NCBI GenBank assembly: GCA_938040985.1
Contig: CALHZD010000139.1
Coordinates: forward strand, 1 to 46,835
DNA: 46,835 nt
Reading direction: 5' to 3'
From: an uncultured Propionivibrio sp.
Lineage (GTDB): Bacteria; Pseudomonadota; Gammaproteobacteria; Burkholderiales; Rhodocyclaceae
Position numbers and translations under genes: made by a program. Below the pieces are notes generated by a model. The model was not told where the DNA came from, searched no databases, and was given only the letters and a program-made list of their open reading frames with translations. The stretch's first letter is position 1, and each line of letters begins with the position of its first letter. Shown piece by piece: positions 24,210 to 33,397 of the stretch.

Positions 24210-25124
24210 TTAGCCCCTTCTTGGTCGTTTTTTCTTTCCGGACTTGCTACCAGCCGGCGGGCGCGGAGTCCGCAGTTCTTCCGGGATCGCCACCGGCTCG
24301 CGCGCAGCCAGCACCATGACTTCATTGTAATTTTCCACGCCGGCCAACGGCTCGCAGAAAATCCGCGGAAACGCATAGGACGCATTGCGTTCGATATGCG
24401 TTACGCGCGCCACCGGCAAACCTCGCGGAAACACGCCGTCCAGGCCGGACGTAACGATCAGGTCGCCATTGTTGATATCGGCGTTGGCAGGCATGAAACG
24501 CAGTTCCAACTGTCCGTCGCCCAAACCGAACGCTATCGAACGCAGGCCGTTGCGCACCACCTGGACGGGAATCGACTGATCTTTGTCGGTCAGCAATGTA
24601 ATCTCGGCGGCAAAGGGAAAAACGCGCGTCACCTGACCAATGACGCCCACGTCATCGATGACCGGCTGCCCGGCGGCAACCGTCGCCATCTGTCCTTTGT
24701 CGACGACGATGCGCTGGGTATAGGGATCGCGCACGGCATGCAGAATCTGCGCAACGACCCCATTGGGATGCTCGCGCTCGCGAAGTTCCAGCAGACGGCG
24801 CAGTCTGGCGTTTTCACGCTCAAGCTGCTCGGTGCGCGTCAGGCTGGCGGCATTATCAAGCTGCTCGCGCTTCATCCGGAAATTTTCTTCCTGCAAACGT
24901 GCAACGCTAGAGAGATAGCTACGCGCCTGAACCAACAAGGCGGCAGGCATCTGCGCCACCCGCTGCAACGGATCAGTAACTAGGGAAATTCCCCGGCGCG
25001 CCAGATCCAGCGTCTGAAAGCGCGCATCGATCACAATCAGCGCCAACGATAAGGTGACGTAAAAAAGCAGACGCACCAGCGGGGCGGGGCCTCGTTTAAA
25101 AAATGGCGGCGGCTGATGATCCAT
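24210..25124 (-). CDS. mreC: MreC, rod-shape determining protein
   Basis: The product has 304 residues: one N-terminal membrane helix (about 17-35), a coiled coil (about 68-113, L-Q-E-E-N-F-R-M-K ... L-E-R-E-N-A-R-L), and two beta-barrel domains with V-D-K-G-Q, V-I-D-D-V-G-V-I-G-Q-V and L-I-V-T-S-G-L-D-G-V-F-P-R-G. The Lys/Arg/Pro-rich C-terminus is common in betaproteobacteria. MreC bridges MreB, MreD and PBP2 and activates PBP2. It lies 197 bp downstream of mreB. Confidence 0.95.
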   Translation of the reverse strand: MDHQPPPFFKRGPAPLVRLLFYVTLSLALIVIDARFQTLDLARRGISLVTDPLQRVAQMPAALLVQARSYLSSVARLQEENFRMKREQLDNAASLTRTEQLERENARLRRLLELREREHPNGVVAQILHAVRDPYTQRIVVDKGQMATVAAGQPVIDDVGVIGQVTRVFPFAAEITLLTDKDQSIPVQVVRNGLRSIAFGLGDGQLELRFMPANADINNGDLIVTSGLDGVFPRGLPVARVTHIERNASYAFPRIFCEPLAGVENYNEVMVLAAREPVAIPEELRTPRPPAGSKSGKKKRPRRG

Positions 25125-25321
25125 GCAAAGTTTCGAGAAAAAACTTCAGCAATAGCAAAATGACTAAAAAAATAGCATGCGCCCGGGAATGCCACTCCGG
25201 ACATCCTGGCCACTCCGCTTACGAATCACGCCGGCAAATGGACGAACAAAACTGCGCTACATACTGCGGGCGCGCGCCGAATGGGTTGGACGCGCAGCTA
25301 TGATGATATGATCGGCGCAGA

Positions 25322-26365
25322 TTAATCGGAAGCGAAAATGCTGCCCAGCTTATCCATGCGCTCCAGCGCGATTCCGCAGCCACGCGCGACGCAGGTCAGC
25401 GGCTCTTCGGCAACGATCACCGGCAGTCCCGTCTCTTCCATCAGCAGGCGGTCGAGATCGTGCAGAAGCGCGCCGCCGCCGGTCAGCACCAGTCCCTTGT
25501 CGGCAATATCAGCGCCCAGCTCGGGCGGCGTCTTCTCCAGCGCCGACTTGACGGCGGAAACAATACTGTTAAGCGGATCGGTCAAGGCTTCGAGAATTTC
25601 GTTTGAGGAAATCGTAAATTTGCGCGGGATGCCTTCGGCCTTGTTGATACCGGAAACCTCCATTTCTTGCACTTCGGTACCCGGGAAAGCCGAGCCGATT
25701 TGCTTCTTGATGCTTTCCGCCGTATTTTCGCCGATCAGCATGCCGTAGTTACGACTGATGTAGTTAATGATCGCTTCATCGAGTTTGTCGCCGCCGATAC
25801 GCACCGAACCGGCATATACCATGCCGCCCAGCGAAATCACGCCGACCTCCGTCGTGCCGCCGCCAATATCGACAACCATCGAACCGGTTGCTTCGGCGAC
25901 AGGCAGATCGGCGCCGATTGCCGCCGCCATCGGTTCTTCAATCAAGAAAACCTGTCGGGCCCCCGCATTTTCGGCCGAATCACGGATAGCGCGGCGCTCC
26001 ACCTGCGTCGAACCGGACGGCACGCAAACAATAATGCGCGGACTAGGCGAAAGCAGGCGTGAGTCGTGCACCTTGCGGATGAACTGTTTGAGCATCTGCT
26101 CGGTCCACGTAAAGTCGGCGATAACTCCATCTTTCATCGGCCGGATGACGGTAATTTGTCCGGGCGCCTTGCCAAGCATTTCCTTGGCGCTCTGCCCCAC
26201 CGCCTGAATCACCCGCTTGGAGTTTGGGCCGCCATCCATGCGGATGGCGACCACTGAAGGTTCGTCGAGAACGATGCCCTTGCCGCGCATGTAAATCAGG
26301 GTATTCGCGGTGCCAAGATCAATGGCAAGATCGTTCGAAAAATAACTGCGCAAGAAACTGAACAT
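25322..26365 (-). CDS. mreB: MreB, actin-like cell-shape protein
   Basis: ATG 26365 gives 347 residues, the usual MreB length; a TTG 15 bp upstream is not needed. It begins M-F-S-F-L-R-S-Y-F, an amphipathic membrane-binding start. Phosphate-binding blocks D-L-G-T-A-N-T and V-D-I-G-G-G-T-T-E and the adenosine motif L-T-G-G-G-A-L-L are present. MreB filaments orient the elongasome. It is the first gene of the leftward mreBCD-mrdA-rodA-rlpA cluster, divergent from gatCAB across 127 bp. Confidence 0.97.
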   Translation of the reverse strand: MFSFLRSYFSNDLAIDLGTANTLIYMRGKGIVLDEPSVVAIRMDGGPNSKRVIQAVGQSAKEMLGKAPGQITVIRPMKDGVIADFTWTEQMLKQFIRKVHDSRLLSPSPRIIVCVPSGSTQVERRAIRDSAENAGARQVFLIEEPMAAAIGADLPVAEATGSMVVDIGGGTTEVGVISLGGMVYAGSVRIGGDKLDEAIINYISRNYGMLIGENTAESIKKQIGSAFPGTEVQEMEVSGINKAEGIPRKFTISSNEILEALTDPLNSIVSAVKSALEKTPPELGADIADKGLVLTGGGALLHDLDRLLMEETGLPVIVAEEPLTCVARGCGIALERMDKLGSIFASD

Positions 26366-26492
26366 GCCTGAGTATCCCAAAACGCCGCCATACTGCGGCC
26401 GGTAAAGCTTTTATGATACCTTATACAGCCATTATTTTGATGCGTTGAACTTTTGGTTTTTCCCACTGTTTTTGTCTTTTTTCTATTTTTCT

Positions 26493-26780
26493 ATGTCGAT
26501 CACCCATGAACACGTAAAGCGCGTAGCGCAACTGGCACAGCTTGAAATCAGCGCCGACGAAAACGAAGCGATTCGCGCGCAACTCGATGACATCCTCGGC
26601 CTAATTGAACAACTCCAGGCCGTCGACACGCATGGCGTCGAACCGATGGCGCATGTACTCGATCTCGGCCAGCGTTTGCGTCCTGACATTGTCACAGAAA
26701 GTAACCGGCGCGAAGATTTTCTGGCCATCGCTCCGCAAACCGAAGCCGGACTTTTTATCGTGCCCAAGGTGATCGAATGA
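26493..26780 (+). CDS. gatC: GatC, subunit C of Asp/Glu-tRNA amidotransferase
   Basis: The product has 95 residues from ATG 26493. It reads H-V-K-R-V-A-Q-L-A-Q-L-E-I near the start and L-R-P-D-I-V-T-E-S-N-R-R-E-D-F-L in the second half, both typical of GatC. Earlier in-frame alternative starts extend into the AT-rich promoter region and are not supported. GatC stabilises GatA. The stop overlaps the gatA ATG (26777-26780). Confidence 0.95.
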   Translation: MSITHEHVKRVAQLAQLEISADENEAIRAQLDDILGLIEQLQAVDTHGVEPMAHVLDLGQRLRPDIVTESNRREDFLAIAPQTEAGLFIVPKVIE

Positions 26781-28243
26781 TTCAGCATGACATCAAATCA
26801 CTGGCCGCGGCGCTGGCGAACAAAAAAATTTCCAGCGTTGAACTGACCCGCAGCTATCTCGACCGAATCGAACGCATCAATCCGGCACTCAACGCCTATA
26901 TCACCGTCGTTCCAGAAAAAAGCCTGGCGCAGGCGGCCGCGGCAGACGCCCGCATTGCCGCTGGGCAGGCCGCACCATTGACTGGCATTCCACTGGCGCA
27001 GAAGGACATTTTCTGCGCCAAGGGCTGGCTGACGACCTGCGGCTCGAGGATGCTGGGTAACTTCGTGAGTCCCTATGACGCCACGGTGATCGAACGGCTT
27101 AACGCCGCCGGTGCGGTCACGCTGGGAAAAACGAACATGGACGAATTTGCCATGGGCGCATCGAACGAGACTTCATATTACGGCGCAACGCGCAATCCTT
27201 GGGATACGGAAAGGTCGCCAGGCGGCTCTTCGGGCGGTTCGGCAGCCGCGGTAGCGGCTCTGCTCGCGCCCGCGGCGACAGGCACCGACACAGGCGGTTC
27301 GATTCGTCAGCCGGCGGCGCTCTGCAATCTAAGCGGCATCAAACCAACGTACGGCACGGTTTCACGCTACGGCATGATTGCCTATGCTTCCTCGCTTGAC
27401 CAGGGCGGGCCGATCGCGCATACGGCGGAAGATTGCGCCATGCTGCTCAACGCCATGGCCGGTTTCGATGAACGCGATTCGACCAGCCTCGATCGTCCGG
27501 CTGAAGATTACACGCGCGATCTCGATAAACCTCTGGCCGGACTGAAAATCGGCCTACCCAAGGAATTTTATGGCGAGGGGTGCGACGCCGAGGTCATGAT
27601 GCACGTCGAAGCCGCCGTAGCCGAATACCAAAAACTGGGCATGACGACCGTCGAGGTCAGCCTGCTGAACCTGAAACTGGCGGTACCCACGTATTACGTC
27701 ATCGCCTCGGCCGAAGCCAGCACCAACCTGTCGCGTTACGACGGCGTCCGCTACGGTTATCGCGCCCCGAAATACGCCGATCTCAACGACATGTATGCAA
27801 AAAGCCGTTCACAAGGCTTCGGCATTGAGGTCAAGCGGCGCATTCTGATCGGTACTTATGTATTGTCGCATGGCTACTACGATGCCTATTATCTGCAAGC
27901 TCAGCGCGTCCGCCGCCTGATCGCGGCAGACTTTGCCGAAGCGTTCAAACACTGCGACGTCATTATGGGGCCGACCTATCCAACTCCGGCGTTCAGACTG
28001 GGCGAGAAAATCGGCAACCCGGTGCAAATGTATCTGTCGGACATTTACACCGTGGCCGTCAATCTTGCCGGTCTGCCCGGCATGTCGATCCCCTGCGGCT
28101 TCTCCGGCCAAACATCCCCATTACCGGTCGGCTTGCAGTTGATCGGCGATTATTTCAGTGAAGCGCGGCTGCTCAATATCGCGCACCGCTACCAGCAGGC
28201 CACCGACTGGCACCTGCGCCAGCCGCCGGAACTTGCCGCATAA
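26777..28243 (+). CDS. gatA: GatA, amidase subunit of Asp/Glu-tRNA amidotransferase
   Basis: The product has 488 residues. The Ser-cisSer-Lys triad of amidase-signature enzymes is in place: Lys76 in P-L-A-Q-K-D, Ser151 in S-P-G-G-S-S-G-G-S, and Ser175 in D-T-G-G-S-I-R-Q-P-A. It releases ammonia from glutamine for transamidation of mischarged Glu-tRNA(Gln) or Asp-tRNA(Asn). The start overlaps gatC by ATGA. A lipoprotein gene lies between it and gatB. Confidence 0.97.
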   Translation: MIQHDIKSLAAALANKKISSVELTRSYLDRIERINPALNAYITVVPEKSLAQAAAADARIAAGQAAPLTGIPLAQKDIFCAKGWLTTCGSRMLGNFVSPYDATVIERLNAAGAVTLGKTNMDEFAMGASNETSYYGATRNPWDTERSPGGSSGGSAAAVAALLAPAATGTDTGGSIRQPAALCNLSGIKPTYGTVSRYGMIAYASSLDQGGPIAHTAEDCAMLLNAMAGFDERDSTSLDRPAEDYTRDLDKPLAGLKIGLPKEFYGEGCDAEVMMHVEAAVAEYQKLGMTTVEVSLLNLKLAVPTYYVIASAEASTNLSRYDGVRYGYRAPKYADLNDMYAKSRSQGFGIEVKRRILIGTYVLSHGYYDAYYLQAQRVRRLIAADFAEAFKHCDVIMGPTYPTPAFRLGEKIGNPVQMYLSDIYTVAVNLAGLPGMSIPCGFSGQTSPLPVGLQLIGDYFSEARLLNIAHRYQQATDWHLRQPPELAA

Positions 28244-28303
28244 CGGGCAAGCGCCGCAATATAAAAATTTCCCAACAACATGGGTTTGACTGGAGAAAAA
28301 CAC

Positions 28304-28894
28304 ATGTTTCTGACGATGGCTGCGATTTCCCGAAGCAGACGGCATACCGGATACGCCGGAAAAATCCCCCACATACGGCGCGTATGTCTTGCCGCCATGC
28401 TGACAACTTTGCTGGCGGCGTGTGCAACTACCGACCGGACCACTGGCGAGAAAGCTAAAGAGACATCGGCTTCCGGACATATCCAGACCGGTCAAATCAG
28501 CTCGCAAACCCTGCGCCGGCTACGCGGTAAAAAAATGCAGCAGATTCACGACCGCCCGCTCAACGCCAAGGCCAAATGCAATTTCAAGGACGTTAACGGC
28601 GGCAAAGGCCGCCTCGACCTGCTGGTGGAGCGCGCCGAAGTCAAGCGTCTGAGTGCAGAAATCGAAATTCCGAAACACGGCATTTGCCGCTTTGACCTGG
28701 CCGCGTTCAAACAAACGACGCGCCTGCCCAACGTCGAATTGCACAATCCGGCGAATACCTGCCTGATCCGCCTGTGGGAACAAAACAAGGGCGTCACCGT
28801 CGCCTTTAATAATTGCCGCGCACAATGCAGCGGCGACGCCGTTGATTACCTGTGGCCGATCCTAGTCAATCCGCGCAACGGCCGTTGTGCCTGA
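28304..28894 (+). CDS. Lipoprotein of unknown function inserted between gatA and gatB
   Basis: ATG 28304 is chosen because GGAG lies about 8 nt upstream; an earlier ATG at 28280 lacks a site. The product has 196 residues. A long basic N-region precedes the hydrophobic stretch and lipobox L-L-A-A-C-A-T-T. The mature part has four Cys (K-C-N-F-K-D, G-I-C-R-F-D, N-T-C-L-I-R and N-C-R-A-Q-C regions) and a mixed beta-rich look. It ends L-V-N-P-R-N-G-R-C-A. No domain is recognised. It is followed 19 bp later by gatB, so it is probably transcribed with the amidotransferase genes. Confidence 0.8.
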   Translation: MFLTMAAISRSRRHTGYAGKIPHIRRVCLAAMLTTLLAACATTDRTTGEKAKETSASGHIQTGQISSQTLRRLRGKKMQQIHDRPLNAKAKCNFKDVNGGKGRLDLLVERAEVKRLSAEIEIPKHGICRFDLAAFKQTTRLPNVELHNPANTCLIRLWEQNKGVTVAFNNCRAQCSGDAVDYLWPILVNPRNGRCA

Positions 28895-28913
28895 ATATAG
28901 AGAGAAATAAACG

Positions 28914-30368
28914 ATGAAATCATGGGAAGTCGTCATTGGCATTGAAACGCATGTCCAGCTGCTGACCCGCTCAAAGATTTTTTCCGGCAGTTCGACCGCC
29001 TTCGGCGCCGAGCCGAACGTGCAGGCCAACGCCGTCGATATCGCCTTGCCGGGCGTGCTGCCGGTGCTCAACCGCGGGGCGGTGGAATGCGCCATTCGCT
29101 TTGGCCTGGCCGTCGGGGGCAACATCGCGCCCAAATCGGTATTTGCCCGCAAAAACTATTTCTACCCAGACCTTCCCAAAGGCTATCAGATCAGCCAGTT
29201 CGAGCTGCCCGTCATTAGCGGCGGCCAGGTCCGCATCCAGCTCGGTCAAGGCGAGGATACGGCGGAGAAAACGATCCGCCTGACGCGCGCGCATCTGGAG
29301 GAAGACGCCGGCAAATCAATCCATGAAGGGATTCACGGCGCTTCGGGGATCGACCTCAATCGCGCCGGCACGCCGCTGCTTGAAATCGTCAGCGAGCCGG
29401 ACATTCGCTCGTCCGCCGAAGCCGTTGCCTACGCGCGCGCCCTGCACGCACTCGTGCGCTGGATCGGCATCTGCGACGGCAACATGCAGGAAGGATCGTT
29501 CCGCTGCGACGCCAACGTATCGGTACGTCCGCTCGGGCAACAGGAATTCGGCACGCGGCGCGAAATCAAGAATCTCAACTCATTCCGTTTCCTGCAACAG
29601 GCCATTGATTACGAAGTGCAGTGGCAAATCGCCGAAATCGAGGACGGCCGCGCCATTCGCCAGGCCACCGTGCTATTTGATCCGGGCGCCGGCGAAACGC
29701 GCGCCATGCGCTCCAAAGAAGACGCGCACGACTATCGCTACTTTCCCGACCCCGATCTATTGCCGCTTTTCATTGACCCCGACTGGATCGAGCGTGAACG
29801 CGCCGCCTTGCCGGAACTGCCCGACGCCAAGAAACAACGCTTCAGCGCAGACTATGGGCTTTCAGCCTATGATGCCGCCGCGCTCACCGCATCGCTTGAA
29901 ATGGCCGACTATTTCGAGGCCGCAGTAGCCGTTGCCGGAAAATCTGCCGCCAAAATCTGCGCCAATTGGGTCATGGTCGATCTGGCCGCACGTCTACACA
30001 AAGAGGACAAAACCATCGGCGAATCGCCCGTCAGCGCCGCGCAGCTCGGCGGCCTGACAGCGCGCATTGCCGACAACACAATTTCCAACGCCATTGCCAA
30101 AAAGGTTTTCGAGGCCCTCTGGAGCGGAGAAGGCGCCAGCGCCGACGCCATCATCGAACAGCGCGGCCTGCGGCAGATTACCGATAGCGGCGCCATCGAA
30201 AAATTGGTCGATGATGTGCTGGCAGCCAACGCAGTCATGGTGGCCGAATTCAAGTCAGGCAAGCAGAAAGCATTCAACGCGCTGGTCGGTCAGATAATGA
30301 AAGCGGCCAAAGGTAAAGCCAACCCGCAACAGGTCAACGAACTGTTGCGGCGCAAGCTGGCGGAGTGA
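28914..30368 (+). CDS. gatB: GatB, tRNA-binding kinase subunit of Asp/Glu-tRNA amidotransferase
   Basis: The product has 484 residues. It opens W-E-V-V-I-G-I-E-T-H-V-Q-L, the GatB signature, and continues with F-Y-P-D-L-P-K-G-Y-Q-I-S-Q and the phosphate-transfer region L-E-E-D-A-G-K-S. The C-terminal YqeY-like tail domain that binds tRNA is present to the end (Q-Q-V-N-E-L-L-R-R-K-L). It activates the tRNA-bound Glu or Asp by phosphorylation. Length and motifs are normal. Confidence 0.97.
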   Translation: MKSWEVVIGIETHVQLLTRSKIFSGSSTAFGAEPNVQANAVDIALPGVLPVLNRGAVECAIRFGLAVGGNIAPKSVFARKNYFYPDLPKGYQISQFELPVISGGQVRIQLGQGEDTAEKTIRLTRAHLEEDAGKSIHEGIHGASGIDLNRAGTPLLEIVSEPDIRSSAEAVAYARALHALVRWIGICDGNMQEGSFRCDANVSVRPLGQQEFGTRREIKNLNSFRFLQQAIDYEVQWQIAEIEDGRAIRQATVLFDPGAGETRAMRSKEDAHDYRYFPDPDLLPLFIDPDWIERERAALPELPDAKKQRFSADYGLSAYDAAALTASLEMADYFEAAVAVAGKSAAKICANWVMVDLAARLHKEDKTIGESPVSAAQLGGLTARIADNTISNAIAKKVFEALWSGEGASADAIIEQRGLRQITDSGAIEKLVDDVLAANAVMVAEFKSGKQKAFNALVGQIMKAAKGKANPQQVNELLRRKLAE

Positions 30369-30469
30369 GGCGGAAGCCAGAACAAAGCCCAAAGTTTCCG
30401 GCCGCCTTGGCGCCGGCGCTTGACGCTGCGGTTTAACGTACGCGCTTGACGCCCGCGCTCGTCCCACAC

Positions 30470-30895
30470 GTCCATCTACAAACAGGCGCCTCCGGAATCC
30501 GCGTGGATAGGGCCGTTGCCGGCAGGCAACTCTGAACATGTCTAGGCGCCTCCTCTGAAACCCGCGCGGATAAAGGACTCCAGTGCGCCTGCCCGGAGAT
30601 GCTTTATTTATAAGGGTTTCAGGGCATGTGCTTTGAGATGCCCTGTTTACGCAGGTTGCAGAGAGTTGGTCGGGCGCAGTATTCCGGTTTATGTTTTTTG
30701 ATGCTCTGAAGCCCATGTGTTTAAAGGGCTCCCGGGCATTTTATGTTTTCTGCCCGGTTTTCAAGGGTTTTTGAAGGATGCTCCGGGAGCGCCAATAGCG
30801 GCCCAACTTTGCCAAAAGACAAGGCGGTAAGCCACTGACAGTACGAGGAGTACGGCAAGGCCAGACCAACACAGCAACGCCGTAGTTTGCAAAGG
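30470..30895. repeat. Intergenic structured repeat block B, inverted copy of block A
   Basis: Read on the minus strand, this block repeats the order of block A. First comes the TACGGCGTT ... CTTACCGCCTTG ... GGCAAAGT element (about 30885-30800). Next is the GGGCAGAAAACATAAAATGCCC core (about 30754-30732). Then follow GCATCAAAAAACATAAACCGGA (about 30704-30683) and TAAACAGGGC-type units. It lies downstream of gatB and contains no convincing gene. Confidence 0.75.
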
Positions 30896-31010
30896 GGGCC
30901 GCACTATTCAGGGCATCCCCCTGAGACGCCCTGTTTATAAGGGGTTCCGAGGGGGCGCCCGAAGATGCCCGTAAACAAAGGTGCTCCGGGCGCCCCTTTG
31001 GGTTGGGCCG
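30896..31010. repeat. Intergenic structured repeat block E
   Basis: Two more palindromic units are visible: GACGCCCTGTTTATAAGGGG near 30931-30950 and ATGCCCGTAAACAAAGGTGC near 30965-30984. They directly adjoin block B. The remaining 31011-31123 holds no recognisable feature. Confidence 0.6.
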
Positions 31011-31123
31011 CAATTAATATTCCGGCGCGTCGATCGCCCAAAAGAAACATCCCCAGAACGGTCAAGTCAAGCTGCGGGAGACCGTTTTGGGGAGGGTTTG
31101 GGAGATAGCGGCGCAACAGGGAA

Positions 31124-31777
31124 TCAGCGCTTATGCGGACGTTTGCTCAGCTCGGCAAAACGCGCTTTCTCCTCGCCGTATTTGGCGCGCACGGTTTCCA
31201 GCTCTTTTTTCTTGGCCTCAATCAGTGACGTTTGCGCATTGATTTCAACGTCGCCTTCCTTCAGTCCTTTCTGCACCTCGGGCGGCATCGGCTTTTTCTT
31301 GTAAAACTCGGCTTCTTCTTCATACTTCTTACGCGCCTGTTTGGCGCTTTCTATTTTGGCCTCGGCATTCTTGATCGACAGCAAAATGTCTCTCTCGGCA
31401 CGCGCCTGCATCGCATCGATCTCGGCTTCGCTACCGTAGGTATTGAGCAATGCCCGATCCTTCAGATCCTGCTCTTTACGCTTTTCCTCCTCAATCTTGC
31501 GCTTTTCTTCCTCGATTTTCCGCTGCGCCCGCTGCTCGGCGGTCAGCGGCGCGGGAACGTTGCGGATGGTCGATCCGCTACGGCCAACCTCGCGGTAGGC
31601 GCGGCCAAAGCACGCCTGGGGCAAAAGGTCGCCACAAACCTGCCGACCACTCGCGTCATTGCAGCAATACACCGCGCCTGACGACTGGCCGGTCGTTTTG
31701 CCTGCTGAAAACACCGCGCCGCTAAATAAAAACAACGTGCCGAGAATGGCAAGATTCGTAAATAATTTTTTTGACAT
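31124..31777 (-). CDS. Secreted coiled-coil protein with DUF4124-like start
   Basis: ATG 31777 gives 217 residues with a signal peptide (hydrophobic about 6-22, V-F-S-A). The mature N-terminus A-V-Y-C-C-N-D-A-S-G-R-Q-V-C-G-D resembles the DUF4124 pattern of a Tyr/Cys strand followed by D-x-x-G-R. Residues about 75-110 and 125-215 are highly charged (R-K-I-E-E-E-K-R repeats) and predicted coiled coil. Longer starts upstream run into pyrE and are not supported. It follows pyrE with a 1-nt gap. The function is not known. Confidence 0.8.
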   Translation of the reverse strand: MSKKLFTNLAILGTLFLFSGAVFSAGKTTGQSSGAVYCCNDASGRQVCGDLLPQACFGRAYREVGRSGSTIRNVPAPLTAEQRAQRKIEEEKRKIEEEKRKEQDLKDRALLNTYGSEAEIDAMQARAERDILLSIKNAEAKIESAKQARKKYEEEAEFYKKKPMPPEVQKGLKEGDVEINAQTSLIEAKKKELETVRAKYGEEKARFAELSKRPHKR

Positions 31778-31778
31778 A

Positions 31779-32417
31779 CTAATTGACACCATACTGACGA
31801 CGATATTGTGAAACCGCATTTTCATGCGCCTTAAATTCCGGATGGTGGCTCAGAAAGGCCATTAAGTCATTGAGCGTGGCCACGGCGACAACCGGAATTC
31901 CGAAATCCTGTTCGACTTCCTGCACGGCGGAAAGCGTCCCCGTCCCCCGTTCCATCCGGTCCAGCGCAATCACCACGCCGCACGGCTCGGCCCCGGCAGC
32001 ACGGATGATCTCGACCGATTCGCGCACGGAGGTGCCCGCAGAAATCACATCGTCGATGACCAACACGCGCCCTGCCAGTTTCGCGCCGATGATATGGCCG
32101 CCTTCGCCATGATCCTTCACCTCTTTGCGATTGAAGGCAAACGGCACGTTGCGGCCGGCGCGCGCAAGTGCCAAAGCGCTTACGGCAACCAGAGGAATCC
32201 CTTTATAGGCGGGGCCGAACAACATATCCATCGATGCGCCGCTGGCAAGAATCGCCTTGGCGTAAAATTGCGAAAGTCGGTCAAGCGCCGCGCCGTCATT
32301 GAACAGCCCGGCATTGAAGAAGTACGGCGACAGACGGCCGGCCTTAGTCTTGAATTCGCCGAAACGCAGTACATTCAGGTTCAGGGCGAATTCGATGAAT
32401 TCCTGACGAAAATCCAT
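31779..32417 (-). CDS. pyrE: Orotate phosphoribosyltransferase
   Basis: The product has 212 residues. The PRPP-binding motif V-L-V-I-D-D-V-I-S-A-G-T-S is clear, and F-G-P-A-Y-K-G-I-P-L and F-N-R-K-E-V-K-D-H-G-E-G-G are the other conserved blocks. It converts orotate and PRPP to OMP in pyrimidine synthesis. It is divergent from the exonuclease III gene with 33 bp between the starts. Confidence 0.97.
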   Translation of the reverse strand: MDFRQEFIEFALNLNVLRFGEFKTKAGRLSPYFFNAGLFNDGAALDRLSQFYAKAILASGASMDMLFGPAYKGIPLVAVSALALARAGRNVPFAFNRKEVKDHGEGGHIIGAKLAGRVLVIDDVISAGTSVRESVEIIRAAGAEPCGVVIALDRMERGTGTLSAVQEVEQDFGIPVVAVATLNDLMAFLSHHPEFKAHENAVSQYRRQYGVN

Positions 32418-32450
32418 GAATTACCAAGCATTATCTGAGTCACGGCTTGT

Positions 32451-33233
32451 ATGTTACGCATCATTACCCTAAATCTCAATGGAATTCGCTCGGCTTGGCG
32501 CAAAGGCTTTGCTCCCTGGCAAGCCTGCCAGAACGCTGACGTTGTTTGCTTACAGGAAATCAAGGCGCAAGCCGCCGATCTGGCGCCCGATATGCTTTCT
32601 CCTACCGGCATGCACGCACACTATCATCTGGCTGAGAAAAAAGGCTACAGCGGCGTTGGCATCTGGAGTCGCTGCCCGCCGGACGCCGTTCAACAAGGTA
32701 TCGGTATTCCTGAGTTCGACGCTGAGGGCCGCTATCTGCGCGTGGATATCGGCCGGCTGTCAATAATTTCACTGTATCTGCCTTCCGGATCGAGTTCGCC
32801 TGAGCGACAGGCGGCCAAATTCCGGTTCATGGATAGTTTCTATCCCATATTGTCTCAGTTAGCACGTGAAAAGCGTGATATCGTCGTTTGTGGCGACTGG
32901 AATATTGCCCACCAGGAAATCGATCTCAAAAACTGGAGAAATAACCAGAAAAACTCCGGTTTCTTGCCGGAAGAGCGTGCCTGGTTCGGTAAAACGCTCA
33001 ACGAAGCCGGCTGGGTCGATGTTTACCGCCACCTGCATCCAGATGCGACAGATGCCTGCTACACTTGGTGGAGCAATCGCGGCCAGGCTTGGGCTAAGAA
33101 CGTCGGTTGGCGGCTCGACTATCAATTGGCAACCCCTGCCCTCGCCAAAAGGGCGCGTGCCGCAGAAATCTATAAAGCCGAACGCTTTTCCGATCATGCT
33201 CCGTTACGCATCGACTATGATTACGCATTATGA
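32451..33233 (+). CDS. xth: Exodeoxyribonuclease III, AP endonuclease family
   Basis: The product has 260 residues of the exonuclease III / ExoA type. Catalytic blocks are L-N-L-N-G-I-R near the start, V-C-L-Q-E-I-K with the metal-binding Glu, G-D-W-N-I-A-H (Asp/Asn pair), and R-F-S-D-H-A-P-L with the C-terminal catalytic His. It cleaves abasic sites and trims 3' ends in base-excision repair. The window thus encodes two steps of the same pathway (with nth at 3309). Confidence 0.95.
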   Translation: MLRIITLNLNGIRSAWRKGFAPWQACQNADVVCLQEIKAQAADLAPDMLSPTGMHAHYHLAEKKGYSGVGIWSRCPPDAVQQGIGIPEFDAEGRYLRVDIGRLSIISLYLPSGSSSPERQAAKFRFMDSFYPILSQLAREKRDIVVCGDWNIAHQEIDLKNWRNNQKNSGFLPEERAWFGKTLNEAGWVDVYRHLHPDATDACYTWWSNRGQAWAKNVGWRLDYQLATPALAKRARAAEIYKAERFSDHAPLRIDYDYAL

Positions 33234-33397
33234 ATTTTGATTGATTCAAAACGCCAAATTCGTTACCCTGCATCTGGATGCCGTATACAAATTTATGCGT
33301 CACGCAAGGCATTTCAGCTCCCCAGCGGCAGATAGCATGGCGCCCAGAGCAAAGTCCGATTTTTTACTTAAACTTAACTTGACTCGAGGAGATCATC

